The position numbers and the translations under genes are program-made. From an uncultured Clostridia bacterium (GTDB lineage: Bacteria > Bacillota > Clostridia > Oscillospirales > Acutalibacteraceae): 6,620 nucleotides of DNA. Shown piece after piece: positions 1 through 5,721 of the stretch. Under the pieces are notes generated by a model that saw nothing but the letters and a program-made list of their open reading frames with translations, was not told the DNA's origin and made no database searches. The stretch is from the NCBI GenBank assembly GCA_937919155.1, contig CALFPM010000006.1, positions 1 through 6,620 of the forward strand. Direction: 5' to 3'. Every line of letters begins with the position of its first letter. Position 1 is the stretch's first letter.

Positions 1-171
1 TCTTTTGTCTTTTTCAGCATACTGTTGAATGACGTTTCGGGTCTGACCCTCGGGATAATCGTCACTGACGATTATTTCGTCATCCGCGCCAAGCTGAGGG
101 AGGATGGAATCCAGCTGCTCGGCAATATATTGCTCACCTTTGTATGCGGCGAGCGCAACCGAAATTTTCAT
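1..171 (-). CDS. Glycosyltransferase family 2, N-terminal fragment (3' end outside window)
   Basis: Reading leftward from an ATG at 171-169, 57 codons stay open to the window edge. The protein begins MKISVALAAYKGEQYIAEQL and continues with LDSILPQLGADDEIIVSDD. This is the classic GT-A start of family 2 glycosyltransferases: a first beta strand, the AAYKGEQYI nucleotide-binding turn, then the EIIVSDD strand carrying the acidic residues that contact the UDP-sugar. Such enzymes usually transfer sugars onto cell-surface polysaccharides in the cytoplasm; the substrate cannot be told from this piece. After SDD most members have GSTD; here it is YPEGQT, a variant of that loop. The ATG lies 1 nt after the lysS stop (TGA-T-ATG), and I see no strong ribosome binding site, so translation is probably coupled to lysS. 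The truncation is due only to the window edge. Confidence 0.82.
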   Translation of the reverse strand, partial: MKISVALAAYKGEQYIAEQLDSILPQLGADDEIIVSDDYPEGQTRNVIQQYAEKDKR

Positions 172-172
172 A

Positions 173-1681
173 TCAGTCGATGGACTTCATTGTGGGGAAG
201 AGAAGAACATCTCTGATTGCCTGTGAGTCGGTGAGAAGCATGCACATTCTGTCAATGCCGAATCCGATGCCGCCTGTGGGAGCCATACCGTATTCAAGAG
301 CCATAAGGAAGTCTTCGTCTGTTGTGTTTGCTTCCTCGTCACCCTGAGCGAGCTGAGCTTCCTGAGCCTTGAAGCGTTCTCTCTGGTCGATGGGGTCGTT
401 AAGCTCTGAATAAGCATTTGCCATTTCCCAGCCGTTCATAAAGAACTCGAAACGCTCAACATAGTTGGGGTCTTCGGGTTTCTTCTTTGTGAGGGGAGAA
501 ATCTCAATGGGATGGTCTGTGACGAATGTGGGCTGAATGAGATGCTCCTCTGCATATTCTTCGAAGAACATTGCAAGGATATCGCCCTTGCCGTGTCTGC
601 TTTCATATTCAATGTGGTGCTTGTCAGCAAGTGCTCTTGCATCTTCAAGAGTTTCAACCTCGTTCCAATCGATGTTTGCATACTTCTTGACAGCCTCAAC
701 CATTGTGATGCGTTCAAAAGGCTTGCCGAGATCCATTTCAACACCGTTGAATGTGATTGTTGTTGTGCCGAGAACAGCCTGAGCAACGTGACGGTAAAGA
801 TTTTCCGTAAGGTCCATCATGCCGTTGTAGTCGGTATATGCCTGATAGAGTTCCATAAGTGTGAACTCGGGGTTGTGGCGGGTGTCAACACCTTCGTTTC
901 TGAAAACTCTGCCGATTTCGTAAACTTTTTCCATACCGCCAACGATAAGGCGCTTGAGGTAAAGTTCAAGAGAAATGCGGAGCTTGAAGTCCTCGTCAAG
1001 AGCATTGTGGTGAGTTTCGAAAGGTCTTGCAGCCGCACCGCCTGCGTTTGAAACAAGGATGGGTGTTTCAACCTCAAGGAAGCCCTGTGAATCAAGGTAG
1101 TTTCTGATTTCTCTGATGATAAGTGAACGTTTGATGAAAGTGTCCTTAACATCGGGATTCATAATGAGATCAAGATAACGTCTTCTGTAGCGTGTATCTG
1201 TGTTGGTGAGTCCGTGGAACTTCTCGGGGAGAGGAAGAAGTGACTTTGTGAGGAGTCTGATTTCCTTTGCGTGAACGGAAACTTCGCCTCTTCTTGTTCT
1301 GAAAACAAAGCCCTTTACTTCAACGATATCGCCGATATCCCACTTCTTGAATTCTGCAAAGTTTTCTTCGCCGATTTCATCAATTTTAACGTAAACCTGC
1401 ATTCTGCCGCTGCGGTCTCTGACATCGATGAAGTTTGCCTTGCCCATATCTCTGCGGCTCATCATACGTCCGCAGATTGAAACATCTGTGTTTTCAAGTT
1501 CTTCAAAACGCTCAACGATTTCAGCGTTGTGGATTGACTGCTCGGCAAGAGTAATCTGGAAGGGGTCTTTGCCTGCTGCCTGGAGAGCCTCAAGCTTCTC
1601 AACTCTGATTTGTCTGAGCTCGTTTGCGTCCTGAACCTGCTCTTCTTCGGGAGCAGCGTTTACAATCTTTTCTTCAGCCAT
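173..1681 (-). CDS. lysS: Lysyl-tRNA synthetase, class II
   Basis: This enzyme attaches lysine to tRNA-Lys in the cytoplasm using ATP. The 502-residue length is normal for bacterial class II LysRS. After a variable Glu-rich N-terminus (about residues 1-20) comes an OB-fold anticodon-binding domain (about 65-145, with GRMMSRRDMGKANFIDVRDR), then the class II catalytic core. Motif 1 is around 198-211 (GFLEVETPIL), motif 2 around 259-281 (VFRNEGVDTRHNPEFTLMEL), and motif 3 around 469-483 (GGIGFGIDRMCMLL). ANAYSELNDP (421-430) and the closing LLFPTMKS are also typical. The ATG start is supported by AAAGGA 8 nt upstream. A terminator-like hairpin lies between greA and this gene, so its expression may depend on read-through from the greA promoter. 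No T-box specifier or AGGGTGG element is present in the short leader. All catalytic motifs are intact. Confidence 0.97.
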   Translation of the reverse strand: MAEEKIVNAAPEEEQVQDANELRQIRVEKLEALQAAGKDPFQITLAEQSIHNAEIVERFEELENTDVSICGRMMSRRDMGKANFIDVRDRSGRMQVYVKIDEIGEENFAEFKKWDIGDIVEVKGFVFRTRRGEVSVHAKEIRLLTKSLLPLPEKFHGLTNTDTRYRRRYLDLIMNPDVKDTFIKRSLIIREIRNYLDSQGFLEVETPILVSNAGGAAARPFETHHNALDEDFKLRISLELYLKRLIVGGMEKVYEIGRVFRNEGVDTRHNPEFTLMELYQAYTDYNGMMDLTENLYRHVAQAVLGTTTITFNGVEMDLGKPFERITMVEAVKKYANIDWNEVETLEDARALADKHHIEYESRHGKGDILAMFFEEYAEEHLIQPTFVTDHPIEISPLTKKKPEDPNYVERFEFFMNGWEMANAYSELNDPIDQRERFKAQEAQLAQGDEEANTTDEDFLMALEYGMAPTGGIGFGIDRMCMLLTDSQAIRDVLLFPTMKSID

Positions 1682-1701
1682 TTTAGTATTCCTTTCTGGT
1701 C

Positions 1702-1744
1702 AAAAAAGCGACAGGAGAGGAGATTGCCCTCCGAAACCTATCGC
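1702..1744 (-). terminator. Intrinsic terminator after greA, just upstream of lysS
   Basis: On the minus strand the outer stem is GCGATAGG (1744-1737) pairing with CCTGTCGC (1715-1708), eight pairs with one G-U. An inner GGAG/CTCC helix (1732-1729 with 1722-1719) can stack inside it. Six T residues (1707-1702) follow directly. The stem begins 15 nt after the greA stop codon. The T-run ends only 20 nt before the lysS ATG, so the structure sits in the lysS leader and could act as an attenuator as well as a terminator. Confidence 0.75.
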
Positions 1745-1759
1745 CGTTTATTTGAAATT

Positions 1760-2245
1760 TTATTTTGAAATTGCAAGAACCTTAAGTTTGATAACAGCGC
1801 CTGAGGGAGTGTGCGCCTCTGCGATTTCGCCAACCTTTTTGCCGATAAGTGCAGCACCTACGGGAGAAAGGTCAGAGATAATGCCGTTTGAAATGTCGCT
1901 CTTACCGAGGATTTTGTATTCTGCAAATTTATCCTCATCGTCATCATCAAGGTCCACATCCTCAACCTTAACCTTTGAACCGATGCGAACAACCTCATTG
2001 GTAAGTTCTTCCTCATCAAGGATGGTTGCATTGCGGAGCTGTGTTTCGAGTTTTGCGATTTCGGCTTCCATCTTAGCCTGTTCGTTCATCGCCTCATCGT
2101 ATTCGGCATTTTCGGAAAGGTCGCCGTGTGAGCGGGCTTCTTTGATTTTTTCTGCAATATCATCTCTGCCCTCTGTTTTAAGCATATTGAGTTTTTCGCT
2201 CAGCTTATTATAGTCTTCGCGGGTGAGAACTGTCTGTTTTGCCAT
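1760..2245 (-). CDS. greA: Transcription elongation factor GreA
   Basis: GreA enters the secondary channel of backtracked RNA polymerase and stimulates cleavage of the extruded RNA 3' end so that elongation can resume. The 161-residue length is standard. The N-terminal coiled coil (about 7-75) carries the tip motif GDLSENAEYDEA (41-52), with the acidic pair D42 and E45 that coordinates the catalytic Mg ion. The C-terminal FKBP-like domain (about 84-160) includes SPVGAALIGKKVGE. An unusually acidic loop, EDVDLDDDDED (95-105), lies at the start of this domain. The ATG is set by AAAGGAG about 9 nt upstream. A near-consensus promoter lies just upstream and a hairpin terminator just downstream. 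The greA then lysS order is common in Firmicutes. GreB is less likely given the clostridial context and overall sequence. Confidence 0.96.
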   Translation of the reverse strand: MAKQTVLTREDYNKLSEKLNMLKTEGRDDIAEKIKEARSHGDLSENAEYDEAMNEQAKMEAEIAKLETQLRNATILDEEELTNEVVRIGSKVKVEDVDLDDDDEDKFAEYKILGKSDISNGIISDLSPVGAALIGKKVGEIAEAHTPSGAVIKLKVLAISK

Positions 2246-2299
2246 TTTTGTGTATCTCCTTTAATATGAAATATTATACGGGTTTTTATTATCCGCTAT

Positions 2300-2328
2300 A
2301 TTATAATATATATATATAATAATGTCAA
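2300..2328 (-). promoter_or_regulatory. Strong sigma-A promoter for greA with (TA)6 spacer
   Basis: On the minus strand TTGACA (2328-2323) and TATAAT (2305-2300) both match the sigma-A consensus perfectly and are separated by exactly 17 bp. The predicted transcription start is near 2293, giving a leader of about 48 nt with AAAGGAG before the greA ATG. The spacer ends in an alternating TA run directly against the -10 box. The promoter begins 23 nt after the stop codon of the upstream gene. Confidence 0.88.
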
Positions 2329-2351
2329 GTTTTTCATTGATTACAAATCGG

Positions 2352-3182
2352 TTACATTCCGCCCTGAACAAAGCAACGCAGACAATTTTCAGGTGTGGTG
2401 TCAGCGCATTTTTTGCAACTTATGTCAAGTGATGAAAAGCAGCTTTTTTTGTATTCCGAACAGCCGCAAAGTTCCGTCACCGCGCCTGCAAAATCTATTT
2501 CATCAATGCTTTCGGGAATAATATTTTTGTGGTTTGAGTTAAGTTCAAGCCCGCCGCCTTTTATGTGAAGCTTACCGCAGGTTTTGTTTTTATGGCAAAA
2601 AACAGCCGCGTTTTCTGCCTTGGGGGATAATCTGCCGTCACAGCAAATCACTATGTCGGGTTTTGAGGAAGATTCGTAATCGGAGCGGAGAATAACAGAT
2701 GCGCCGTGCTCAACAAACGCCTTTTCGCAAGCGGAAGCATATCTTTCGGGATAGGCAGTTATGACCCTCAGAGTTGATGCGAGAGGCAACAGTGTGTTCA
2801 ATGACGCGGCGTGGCGTGCATTGATATCCGTCAGAGTAATGCATATGCTTTCGGGCGGGATATCTGCGTTTTTTATTGTTTTTGCGGCTGTGTTAAAGGT
2901 CAGCAGAGAATGCATTGATGACGGCGAAAACCTGCGGATTTTGCCCCAATCGGGCAGGGTAAGAGTTCTGGGAGCCACAATGCGTGAGGCATATATACCG
3001 CATCTTTTTTCAATTGTCGTCCAGGCGAAAGGTGAGATGCAATCGGGAATATCAAGAGTGTAGAAGGGTAGTCCGTTTTCGGTGGAAACAGATTTGAGGC
3101 AAGCGTTATTAACCGCTTTTTTTATTTTTCTTTTCGCAAAAACTCCCTTTGGCGAAGAGCTTATCCTTAAAACAACAAACAC
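2352..3182 (-). CDS. Uncharacterised 276-aa protein with Cys-rich C-terminal tail
   Basis: I do not recognise this family. The chosen start is GTG at 3182-3180, because AAAGGAG (3196-3190) is 7 nt upstream; the ATG at 3187 is out of frame and reaches a stop after six codons. No signal peptide or clear membrane segment is visible. The middle (about 110-185) reads like an alternating beta/alpha fold: ICITLTDINA, then LRVITAYPERYASACEKAF, then PDIVICCDG. This suggests, without proving, a Rossmann-like domain; the usual glycine-rich loop is not obvious. The last 40 residues hold seven cysteines (C239, C241, C248, C256, C259, C267, C270), with the final four as CX2C-X7-CX2C, a possible zinc or Fe-S site. 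Early codons include AGG and ATA, unlike the CGT/ATC-rich gap gene, which suggests modest expression. It lies between rsuA and greA with its own candidate promoter. Confidence 0.8.
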   Translation of the reverse strand: MFVVLRISSSPKGVFAKRKIKKAVNNACLKSVSTENGLPFYTLDIPDCISPFAWTTIEKRCGIYASRIVAPRTLTLPDWGKIRRFSPSSMHSLLTFNTAAKTIKNADIPPESICITLTDINARHAASLNTLLPLASTLRVITAYPERYASACEKAFVEHGASVILRSDYESSSKPDIVICCDGRLSPKAENAAVFCHKNKTCGKLHIKGGGLELNSNHKNIIPESIDEIDFAGAVTELCGCSEYKKSCFSSLDISCKKCADTTPENCLRCFVQGGM

Positions 3183-3189
3183 ACCATTG

Positions 3190-3196
3190 CTCCTTT
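3190..3196 (-). promoter_or_regulatory. Ribosome binding site that fixes a GTG start
   Basis: AAAGGAG lies 7 nt before the GTG at 3182-3180 but only 2 nt before an ATG at 3187-3185. The ATG frame ends at TAA after MVCLLF, so the spacing and the open frame both favour the GTG as the real start. Confidence 0.7.
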
Positions 3197-3208
3197 CAGC
3201 ACGGTTTT

Positions 3209-3237
3209 TTTATAAACCTATGCCGTGTGCGGTGCAA
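3209..3237 (-). promoter_or_regulatory. Candidate sigma-A promoter for the 276-aa gene
   Basis: On the minus strand TTGCAC (3237-3232) and TATAAA (3214-3209) are 17 bp apart. The -10 matches consensus at 5 of 6 positions, but the -35 matches only at TTG. The predicted start near 3202 would leave a very short leader holding the ribosome binding site. A 5-bp CACGG/CCGTG inverted repeat (3200-3204 and 3223-3227) brackets the -10 box. Confidence 0.4.
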
Positions 3238-3250
3238 TGATGTGTAAATT

Positions 3251-3976
3251 TTATTCTTCGTCTTTGAAAACAAGCTCAAGCTCGGCTTCGGTGAGTTCTC
3301 TGCATTCACCTTCAGCAAGGGAAGTGTCAAGCCTGAGCGAACCGATTTGCAGCCTGCGCAGCTGCTCAACGTTGTTGCCCAGAGCGTGGAACATCCTTTT
3401 GACCTGATGATATTTGCCCTCTCTTATCTTGATTTCTGCAGCGGGCAGACTGTCAACGATAATGGGTTTTACCTTTGCAGGCAAGCATTCCGTGCCGTCT
3501 CCGAGAGTGATTCCTTCCTCAAGCTTGCGAACATCGTTTTCGTCTATGGGAAAGGATAAAACCGCCTGATATGTTTTGTAAACGTGGTGCGCGGGACTCA
3601 TTATTTTGTGCGCAAATGCACCGTCATCCGTAATAATCAGTAGGCCTGTTGTGTCCCTGTCAAGCCTGCCTGCAGGGAAAAGACTGCGTCTTTTGAGAGA
3701 ATCGGGAATGATGTCGATAACCGTTTTCTTCTTCGGGTCTGTTGTTGCACTGATAACACCCTGAGGCTTGTTGAGCATTATATAAACATGGTCTTTCGCT
3801 GTAAAGTTATATCCCTTTACGAATATGTCATCAACCTCGGGGTCAACAAGCTCCTCAGCACGGAGCACAACCGCCGAATTGACGGTTACTGCAGCATCCT
3901 TGATGAGTTTTCTTGCATATTTACGGGATACATTGCAGTTGAGTGCTATTAATTTGTCAAGCCGTTTAAGTCCCAT
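3251..3976 (-). CDS. rsuA: RsuA-family 16S rRNA pseudouridine synthase
   Basis: The family converts a uridine to pseudouridine in rRNA; RsuA itself acts on U516 of 16S rRNA during small-subunit assembly. The 241-residue length fits. An N-terminal S4 RNA-binding domain covers about residues 3-55 (RLDKLIALNCNVSRKYARKL). The catalytic domain has YIMLNKPQGVISAT (65-78), the active-site motif GRLDRDTTGLLIITDDG with catalytic D106, and EGKYHQVKRMF (186-196). SPAHHVYKTY (127-136) resembles E. coli RsuA (SPRHH-KTY) more than RluB, so 16S is the likelier target, though RluB/E/F-type specificity cannot be excluded by eye. The ATG is preceded by AAGGTGA about 5 nt upstream. The gap terminator ends 15 nt before this ATG, leaving little room for a separate promoter, so transcription probably comes from read-through of gap. 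Confidence 0.88.
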   Translation of the reverse strand: MGLKRLDKLIALNCNVSRKYARKLIKDAAVTVNSAVVLRAEELVDPEVDDIFVKGYNFTAKDHVYIMLNKPQGVISATTDPKKKTVIDIIPDSLKRRSLFPAGRLDRDTTGLLIITDDGAFAHKIMSPAHHVYKTYQAVLSFPIDENDVRKLEEGITLGDGTECLPAKVKPIIVDSLPAAEIKIREGKYHQVKRMFHALGNNVEQLRRLQIGSLRLDTSLAEGECRELTEAELELVFKDEE

Positions 3977-3990
3977 AATATCACCTTAAG

Positions 3991-4019
3991 AAAAAAGGGT
4001 CGGTAGTTAGCCGACCCTT
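3991..4019 (-). terminator. Intrinsic terminator of gap, abutting the rsuA ribosome binding site
   Basis: On the minus strand AAGGGTCGG (4019-4011), loop CTAACTA, and CCGACCCTT (4003-3995) form a perfect 9-bp GC-rich stem, with the T-run continuing to 3991. It starts 16 nt after the gap stop codon. The AAGGTGA of the next gene follows the T-run almost at once. Confidence 0.88.
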
Positions 4020-4035
4020 GGAAATTTAGCTTAAA

Positions 4036-5052
4036 TTATGCAAGCTCTGCGAAGTACTTGATTGTACGAACCATCTGGCTTGTGTAGCTGTTCTCGTTGT
4101 CATACCAAGAAACAACCTGAACCTGATAGAGGCCGTCTTCAATCTTTGTAACCATTGTCTGAGTTGCATCGAAGAGTGAACCGTATGTGATACCAACGAT
4201 ATCGCTTGAAACGAGTTCTTCTTCTGTGTAGCCGAATGAAGCTGATGAAGCAGCCTTCATAGCAGCGTTGATGCCTTCCTTAGTGATGTCGTTGCCCTTA
4301 ACAACTGCAACAAGGAGAGTTGTTGAGCCGGTGGGAACGGGAACTCTCTGTGCTGAGCCGATAAGCTTGCCGTTGAGTTCGGGGATAACAAGACCGATAG
4401 CCTTTGCAGCGCCTGTTGAGTTGGGAACGATGTTAGCTGCAGCAGCTCTTGCTCTGCGAAGGTCACCCTTTCTGTGGGGGCCGTCAAGAACCATCTGATC
4501 GCCTGTGTAAGCGTGAACAGTTGTCATGATACCGCTCTGGATGGGAGCATAATCATTGAGAGCCTTTGCCATGGGAGCAAGGCAGTTTGTTGTGCATGAT
4601 GCTGCTGAGATGATTGTGTCTTCAGCTGTAAGAGTGCCTTCGTTTACGCTGTAAACGATTGTGGGAAGGTCGTTGCCTGCGGGAGCAGAAATAACAACTT
4701 TCTTTGCACCTGCATCGATGTGAGCCTGGCTCTTAGCCTTTGAGCAGTAGAAACCTGTGCACTCAAGAACAACGTCAACGCCGATTTCGCCCCAGGGGAG
4801 TTCAGCTGCGTTAGCCTTTGCGTAGATCTTGATTTCCTTGCCGTCTACTGTGATGCTGTCTTCGCCTGCAACTACTGTGTCAGCAAGAGCGTATCTGCCC
4901 TGAGCTGAGTCGTACTTGAGAAGGTGAGCGAGCATTGCGGGATTTGTAAGGTCGTTGATAGCAACGATTTCGTAGCCTTCTGCGCCGAACATCTGACGGA
5001 AAGCAAGACGACCGATGCGGCCGAAACCGTTAATTGCAACTTTAACTGCCAT
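4036..5052 (-). CDS. gap: Glyceraldehyde-3-phosphate dehydrogenase, type I
   Basis: This glycolytic enzyme oxidises glyceraldehyde 3-phosphate to 1,3-bisphosphoglycerate with NAD and inorganic phosphate, as a cytoplasmic tetramer. The 338-residue length is normal. The N-terminal Rossmann domain opens with VAINGFGRIGRLAFR, and D34 in the NDL segment is the residue that favours NAD over NADP. The catalytic signature SAASCTTNCLAP places the nucleophilic cysteine at C153, with the base H180 in TTVHAYTGDQ. The S-loop and the phosphate-binding segment (LRRARAAAANIVPNSTGAAK) are intact, as is the C-terminal SWYDNENSYTSQMV. The ATG is set by GGAGGT about 8 nt upstream. Codon use is strongly biased (CGT, ATC, GGT), consistent with high expression. 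It has its own candidate promoter and a strong terminator. No CggR-like regulator or pgk lies in the window. Confidence 0.98.
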   Translation of the reverse strand: MAVKVAINGFGRIGRLAFRQMFGAEGYEIVAINDLTNPAMLAHLLKYDSAQGRYALADTVVAGEDSITVDGKEIKIYAKANAAELPWGEIGVDVVLECTGFYCSKAKSQAHIDAGAKKVVISAPAGNDLPTIVYSVNEGTLTAEDTIISAASCTTNCLAPMAKALNDYAPIQSGIMTTVHAYTGDQMVLDGPHRKGDLRRARAAAANIVPNSTGAAKAIGLVIPELNGKLIGSAQRVPVPTGSTTLLVAVVKGNDITKEGINAAMKAASSASFGYTEEELVSSDIVGITYGSLFDATQTMVTKIEDGLYQVQVVSWYDNENSYTSQMVRTIKYFAELA

Positions 5053-5229
5053 AGTGAATTACCTCCAAAAAATAATTTTAATTTTTGACCGTATTTATTT
5101 TATACAATTTCAAAGAAATATGCAACAGTTTTTTGATTGATTTTCGGGATTTTCAAAAGTTTTGGTATTCTGAACAAAATTATTGCAAACTCAGGCAAAA
5201 AGGGTGCAAAACTGACGAATAAAAAAGCC
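5053..5229. other. AT-rich intergenic leader between rlmH and gap
   Basis: This 177-nt gap has no open reading frame of interest and no convincing terminator for rlmH: the only pairing near its stop, AGGG with CCCT, is too short. It contains the gap promoter candidate, the gap ribosome binding site (TTGGAGGT), and three TTTGC motifs on the minus strand at about 10-11 bp spacing (GC pairs at 5185, 5195 and 5206). Without a terminator, part of gap transcription may come from the walJ-rlmH transcript. Confidence 0.6.
5097..5125 (-). promoter_or_regulatory. Candidate promoter for gap
   Basis: On the minus strand TTGCAT (5125-5120) is 17 bp from TAAAAT (5102-5097). An overlapping TATAAA (5104-5099) gives a 15-bp spacer. 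The -10 is good, the -35 only partly matches (TTG), and the surroundings are very AT-rich. The predicted start near 5090 leaves a leader of about 38 nt. Confidence 0.5.
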
Positions 5230-5712
5230 CTATTTATGATATTTTCCGCCGCTTGAGATCATAAAGGCTCTGTAAATCTGCTCAAGAAGCATAACTCTTG
5301 CTAGCTGATGGGGGAATGTCATGGGACTCATTGAGAGCCTGAATTTTGCTCTGCTCTTGACGGCAGGTGATAACCCGTGAGAGCCGCCGATGACAAAACA
5401 CAGAGAGCCGAAACCTGAAACTGCACATTTATCAATCTCTTTCGAGAAGTTTTCGGATGAAAGCTCTTTACCCTCAATGCACAGTGCAAACACTGCTTCG
5501 GTGGGGGAGATTTTGGAAAGAATACGCTGGCTTTCATCGTTCAGCGCCGCTTCAATCTGTGACTCATTGGGGTTATCGGGAAGCCTTGCAGGGGTCAATT
5601 CCGTAATTTTTAATTTGCAGAATGCTCCCAGTCTTTTTTCGTATTCGGCGCAGGCATTGCGAAGATAGTCTTCTTTCAGCTTGCCCACGCAGATTATGTT
5701 TATGTTAACCAT
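5230..5712 (-). CDS. rlmH: 23S rRNA (pseudouridine1915-N3)-methyltransferase RlmH
   Basis: RlmH is a SPOUT-class, SAM-dependent enzyme that methylates N3 of pseudouridine 1915 in helix 69 of 23S rRNA on assembled ribosomes. The 160-residue length matches the family (about 155-160). Family marks are the start INIICVGKLKEDYLRNACAE, the SAM-binding knot segment FVIGGSHGLS (106-115), MTFPHQLARVMLLEQIYRAF (131-150), and the terminal GGKYHK. The ATG has AAGGAG 5 nt upstream; this site overlaps the stop codon of the upstream walJ-type gene, so the two are probably co-transcribed and translationally coupled. In Bacillus and many other Firmicutes rlmH also lies close to walJ. All conserved segments look intact. 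Confidence 0.96.
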   Translation of the reverse strand: MVNINIICVGKLKEDYLRNACAEYEKRLGAFCKLKITELTPARLPDNPNESQIEAALNDESQRILSKISPTEAVFALCIEGKELSSENFSKEIDKCAVSGFGSLCFVIGGSHGLSPAVKSRAKFRLSMSPMTFPHQLARVMLLEQIYRAFMISSGGKYHK

Positions 5713-5721
5713 TTTTTCTCC

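Noticed and set aside
512..1051. Long plus-strand open frame (179 codons) inside lysS
   Set aside because: It is antisense to the conserved catalytic core of LysRS, is rich in Cys/Val/Phe as expected of a reverse frame, and matches no protein I recognise.
1682..1759. T-box riboswitch in front of lysS
   Set aside because: The greA-lysS gap is only 78 nt and lacks the T-box core sequence and any antiterminator; only a plain terminator hairpin is seen.
1752..2213. Plus-strand open frame (153 codons), very Ser-rich
   Set aside because: It is the mirror of greA; the Ser/Leu runs come from Glu/Lys/Asp codons read backwards.
2300..2328. Divergent plus-strand promoter using TATAAT at 2302-2307 or 2315-2320
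   Set aside because: No -35-like hexamer lies 17 bp upstream of either box, and the plus strand has no gene to serve.
2761..3063. Plus-strand open frame (100 codons) opposite the unknown gene
   Set aside because: It has no ribosome binding site, and the minus-strand frame is longer and has both a ribosome binding site and a candidate promoter.
3199..3227. Hairpin between rsuA and the unknown gene as a terminator
   Set aside because: The CACGG/CCGTG stem is 5 bp with a large loop and no T-run after it; the T/A run lies inside the loop.
5196..5232. Terminator directly after rlmH
   Set aside because: The T-runs near the stop lack a preceding stable stem; only four base pairs (AGGG/CCCT) can form.
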